Positions 13,423 through 14,669 of a stretch of 14,669 nt of DNA are shown piece after piece (position 1 is the stretch's first letter; every line of letters begins with the position of its first letter). The notes beneath the pieces were generated by a model. It had not been told where the DNA came from. It was given only the letters and a program-made list of their open reading frames with translations, and did no database searches. The DNA is from an uncultured Muribaculaceae bacterium. Lineage in GTDB: Bacteria; Bacteroidota; Bacteroidia; Bacteroidales; Muribaculaceae. The stretch lies in assembly GCA_910584185.1 (NCBI GenBank), contig CAJTYC010000022.1, positions 1-14,669 on the forward strand. Reading direction: 5' to 3'. A program made the position numbers and the translations under genes.

Positions 13423-14634
13423 TCACATCAGCATCGGCATGATTCGTTTGAGCGCTGCCACAAAGTTGTTGCACTCCTCTTTTGTATTGTAGACTGCGAA
13501 ACCGGCCCTTACGGTGCCCGGCACTCCGAGCCGTTCCATAAGCGGCTGTGCGCAATGGTGTCCGGTGCGCACGGCCACGCCGAGCCGGTCGAGCAGCAGA
13601 CCCACGTCGTAATTGTGGGCATTGCCGACGTTGAACGATATCACGGGGCCTTTGCCGGGTGCCGTGCCGTAGATGTGCACACCTTTAAGCTCCGAGAGAA
13701 GAGCGGTGGTGTAGCGCATAAGTTCCAGTTCGTGCGCCTCGATGTTCTCGAGTCCGATACGGTCTATAAAGTCGAATGCCTTGGCAAAGGCCGCTATGCC
13801 AATGAAGTCGGGGGTGCCGGCTTCAAACTTGAACGGCAGGTCGGCATAAGTGGTGTGGGCGAATGTGACATGCTTTATCATCTCACCCCCTCCCTGATAT
13901 GGGGGCATCTCCTCGAGCAGGCTTTTGCGGCCGTAAAGCACGCCCACGCCGGTAGGCCCATACATCTTGTGGGCTGAGAATACGTAGAAGTCGCAGTCAA
14001 GGTCACGCACGTCGATGCGCAGGTGAGGGGAGGCCTGGGCGCCATCTACCAGCACCGGCACTCCGTGCGAATGGGCGGTGGCTATCATCTCCTTAACAGG
14101 ATTCTGAGTGCCGAGCACATTGCTCACATGGCAGAAAGCAGCCATTACGGTACGCTCGTTGAAGAGGGAGCGATATTGCTCCAAGTCGAGCTCGCCGCGC
14201 TCATTTATGTCGACCACCCTTATTTTCACATCGGCATGGTTGCCGATAAGCTGCCATGGCACGATGTTGGCATGGTGTTCCATTACGGTCAGGATAATCT
14301 CGTCGCCATCCCTGAACCGTTGTCCGTAAGATGAGGCCACGAGATTTATGGCCTCGGTGGTGCCGCGGGTGAAGATTATCTCCTCATGGCTCTCGGCGTT
14401 GATATGACGCTGCACACGTCTGCGGCACTCCTCCTGAAGCTCTGTGGCCTCTTGAGAGAGAGTATGCACACCACGGTGCACATTGGCCTTGGAGGTGCCA
14501 TACAGCCTGGCAATTTCCTCCACAACCACACGCGGCGTCTGAGAAGTGGCGACATTGTCGAGATAGATGAGCGGCTTGCCGTTCACCTCGCGCCCCAATA
14601 TAGGGAACTCCTCGCGAATACTATCCTCAATCAT
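13423..14634 (-). CDS. sufS: cysteine desulfurase SufS
   Basis: SufS takes sulfur from cysteine as a persulfide and hands it to the SUF Fe-S scaffold (SufBCD) through SufE or SufU, using PLP. Seen in 403 residues: the opening REEFPILGREVNGKPLIYLD (7-26), TTEAINLVASSYG (92-104), MEHHANIVPWQ (118-128), VDGAQASPHLRIDV (196-209), the PLP Lys223 in FSAHKMYGPTGVGVLYG, and the active-site Cys361 in VRTGHHCAQP, which matches E. coli SufS Cys364. Class II features favour SufS over IscS. The usual LDNAATSQ reads LDNVATSQ here (Val28). The ATG at 14634 gives the normal length. Only 35 bp of upstream sequence is present, so whether sufBCD precede it cannot be seen. Confidence 0.97.
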   Translation of the reverse strand: MIEDSIREEFPILGREVNGKPLIYLDNVATSQTPRVVVEEIARLYGTSKANVHRGVHTLSQEATELQEECRRRVQRHINAESHEEIIFTRGTTEAINLVASSYGQRFRDGDEIILTVMEHHANIVPWQLIGNHADVKIRVVDINERGELDLEQYRSLFNERTVMAAFCHVSNVLGTQNPVKEMIATAHSHGVPVLVDGAQASPHLRIDVRDLDCDFYVFSAHKMYGPTGVGVLYGRKSLLEEMPPYQGGGEMIKHVTFAHTTYADLPFKFEAGTPDFIGIAAFAKAFDFIDRIGLENIEAHELELMRYTTALLSELKGVHIYGTAPGKGPVISFNVGNAHNYDVGLLLDRLGVAVRTGHHCAQPLMERLGVPGTVRAGFAVYNTKEECNNFVAALKRIMPMLM

Positions 14635-14669
14635 AATAGTAATAACAGTTTACCCAAAAGGACTTTAAG

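Noticed and set aside
13402..13977. 191-residue plus-strand open frame over the sufS 3' end
   Set aside because: Antisense shadow of a sure gene; starts in the intergenic gap but shows no family features.

Overview
The window reads as chromosomal DNA of a Bacteroidales bacterium, probably from the Muribaculaceae/Bacteroides branch. The grounds are: Bacteroidota-type promoter boxes (TAnnTTTG with an upstream TTTG) at two gene starts, start codons without Shine-Dalgarno sequences, GYF_2 (DUF4339) membrane proteins, a ParC of the Bacteroidetes type followed by a secreted barrel-like protein, and the lineage-typical text of the predicted proteins. The exact genus is not determined.

Left part (1-6016, mostly + strand): queC and queF, the preQ0 synthase and preQ0 reductase of queuosine biosynthesis, are separated by a small minus-strand gene convergent with queC and by an unusually short mannose-6-phosphate-isomerase-like protein. 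Next come a GYF_2-TM2 membrane protein, the topoisomerase IV A subunit (parC) with a repeat-encoded acidic tail, and a secreted probable outer-membrane protein.

Middle part (6071-11928, - strand): a complete CMP-pseudaminic acid operon in the order pseB, pseC, pseF-pseH fusion, pseG, pseI. PseB, PseC, the PseH domain, PseG, PseI and the PseF domain would together turn UDP-GlcNAc into CMP-Pse5Ac7Ac, a bacterial nonulosonic acid used on surface polysaccharide or glycoprotein. No glycosyltransferase, flippase or flagellar gene is visible, so the acceptor is unknown. A 399-bp non-coding element sits between pseFH and pseG. It has 33-bp terminal inverted repeats (32/33 identical), a TTA target duplication, a 93-nt hairpin and an intrinsic-terminator-like hairpin pointing against the operon.

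Right part (12070-14634, - strand): two membrane proteins, each with an N-terminal GYF_2 domain and a C-terminal CD225/dispanin-like two-helix region, then sufS (cysteine desulfurase of the SUF Fe-S system), whose promoter or upstream suf genes would lie outside the window.

Short tandem repeats recur at gene ends: an 11-copy 8-nt array upstream of pseB, an 18-nt triplicate between the secreted protein and pseI, a 9-nt coding array at the end of parC, and a degenerate repeat before queF. The most notable items are the MITE-like element inside the pse operon, the PseF-PseH fusion, the half-size ManA-like protein, and the 8-nt array in front of a surface-sugar operon.
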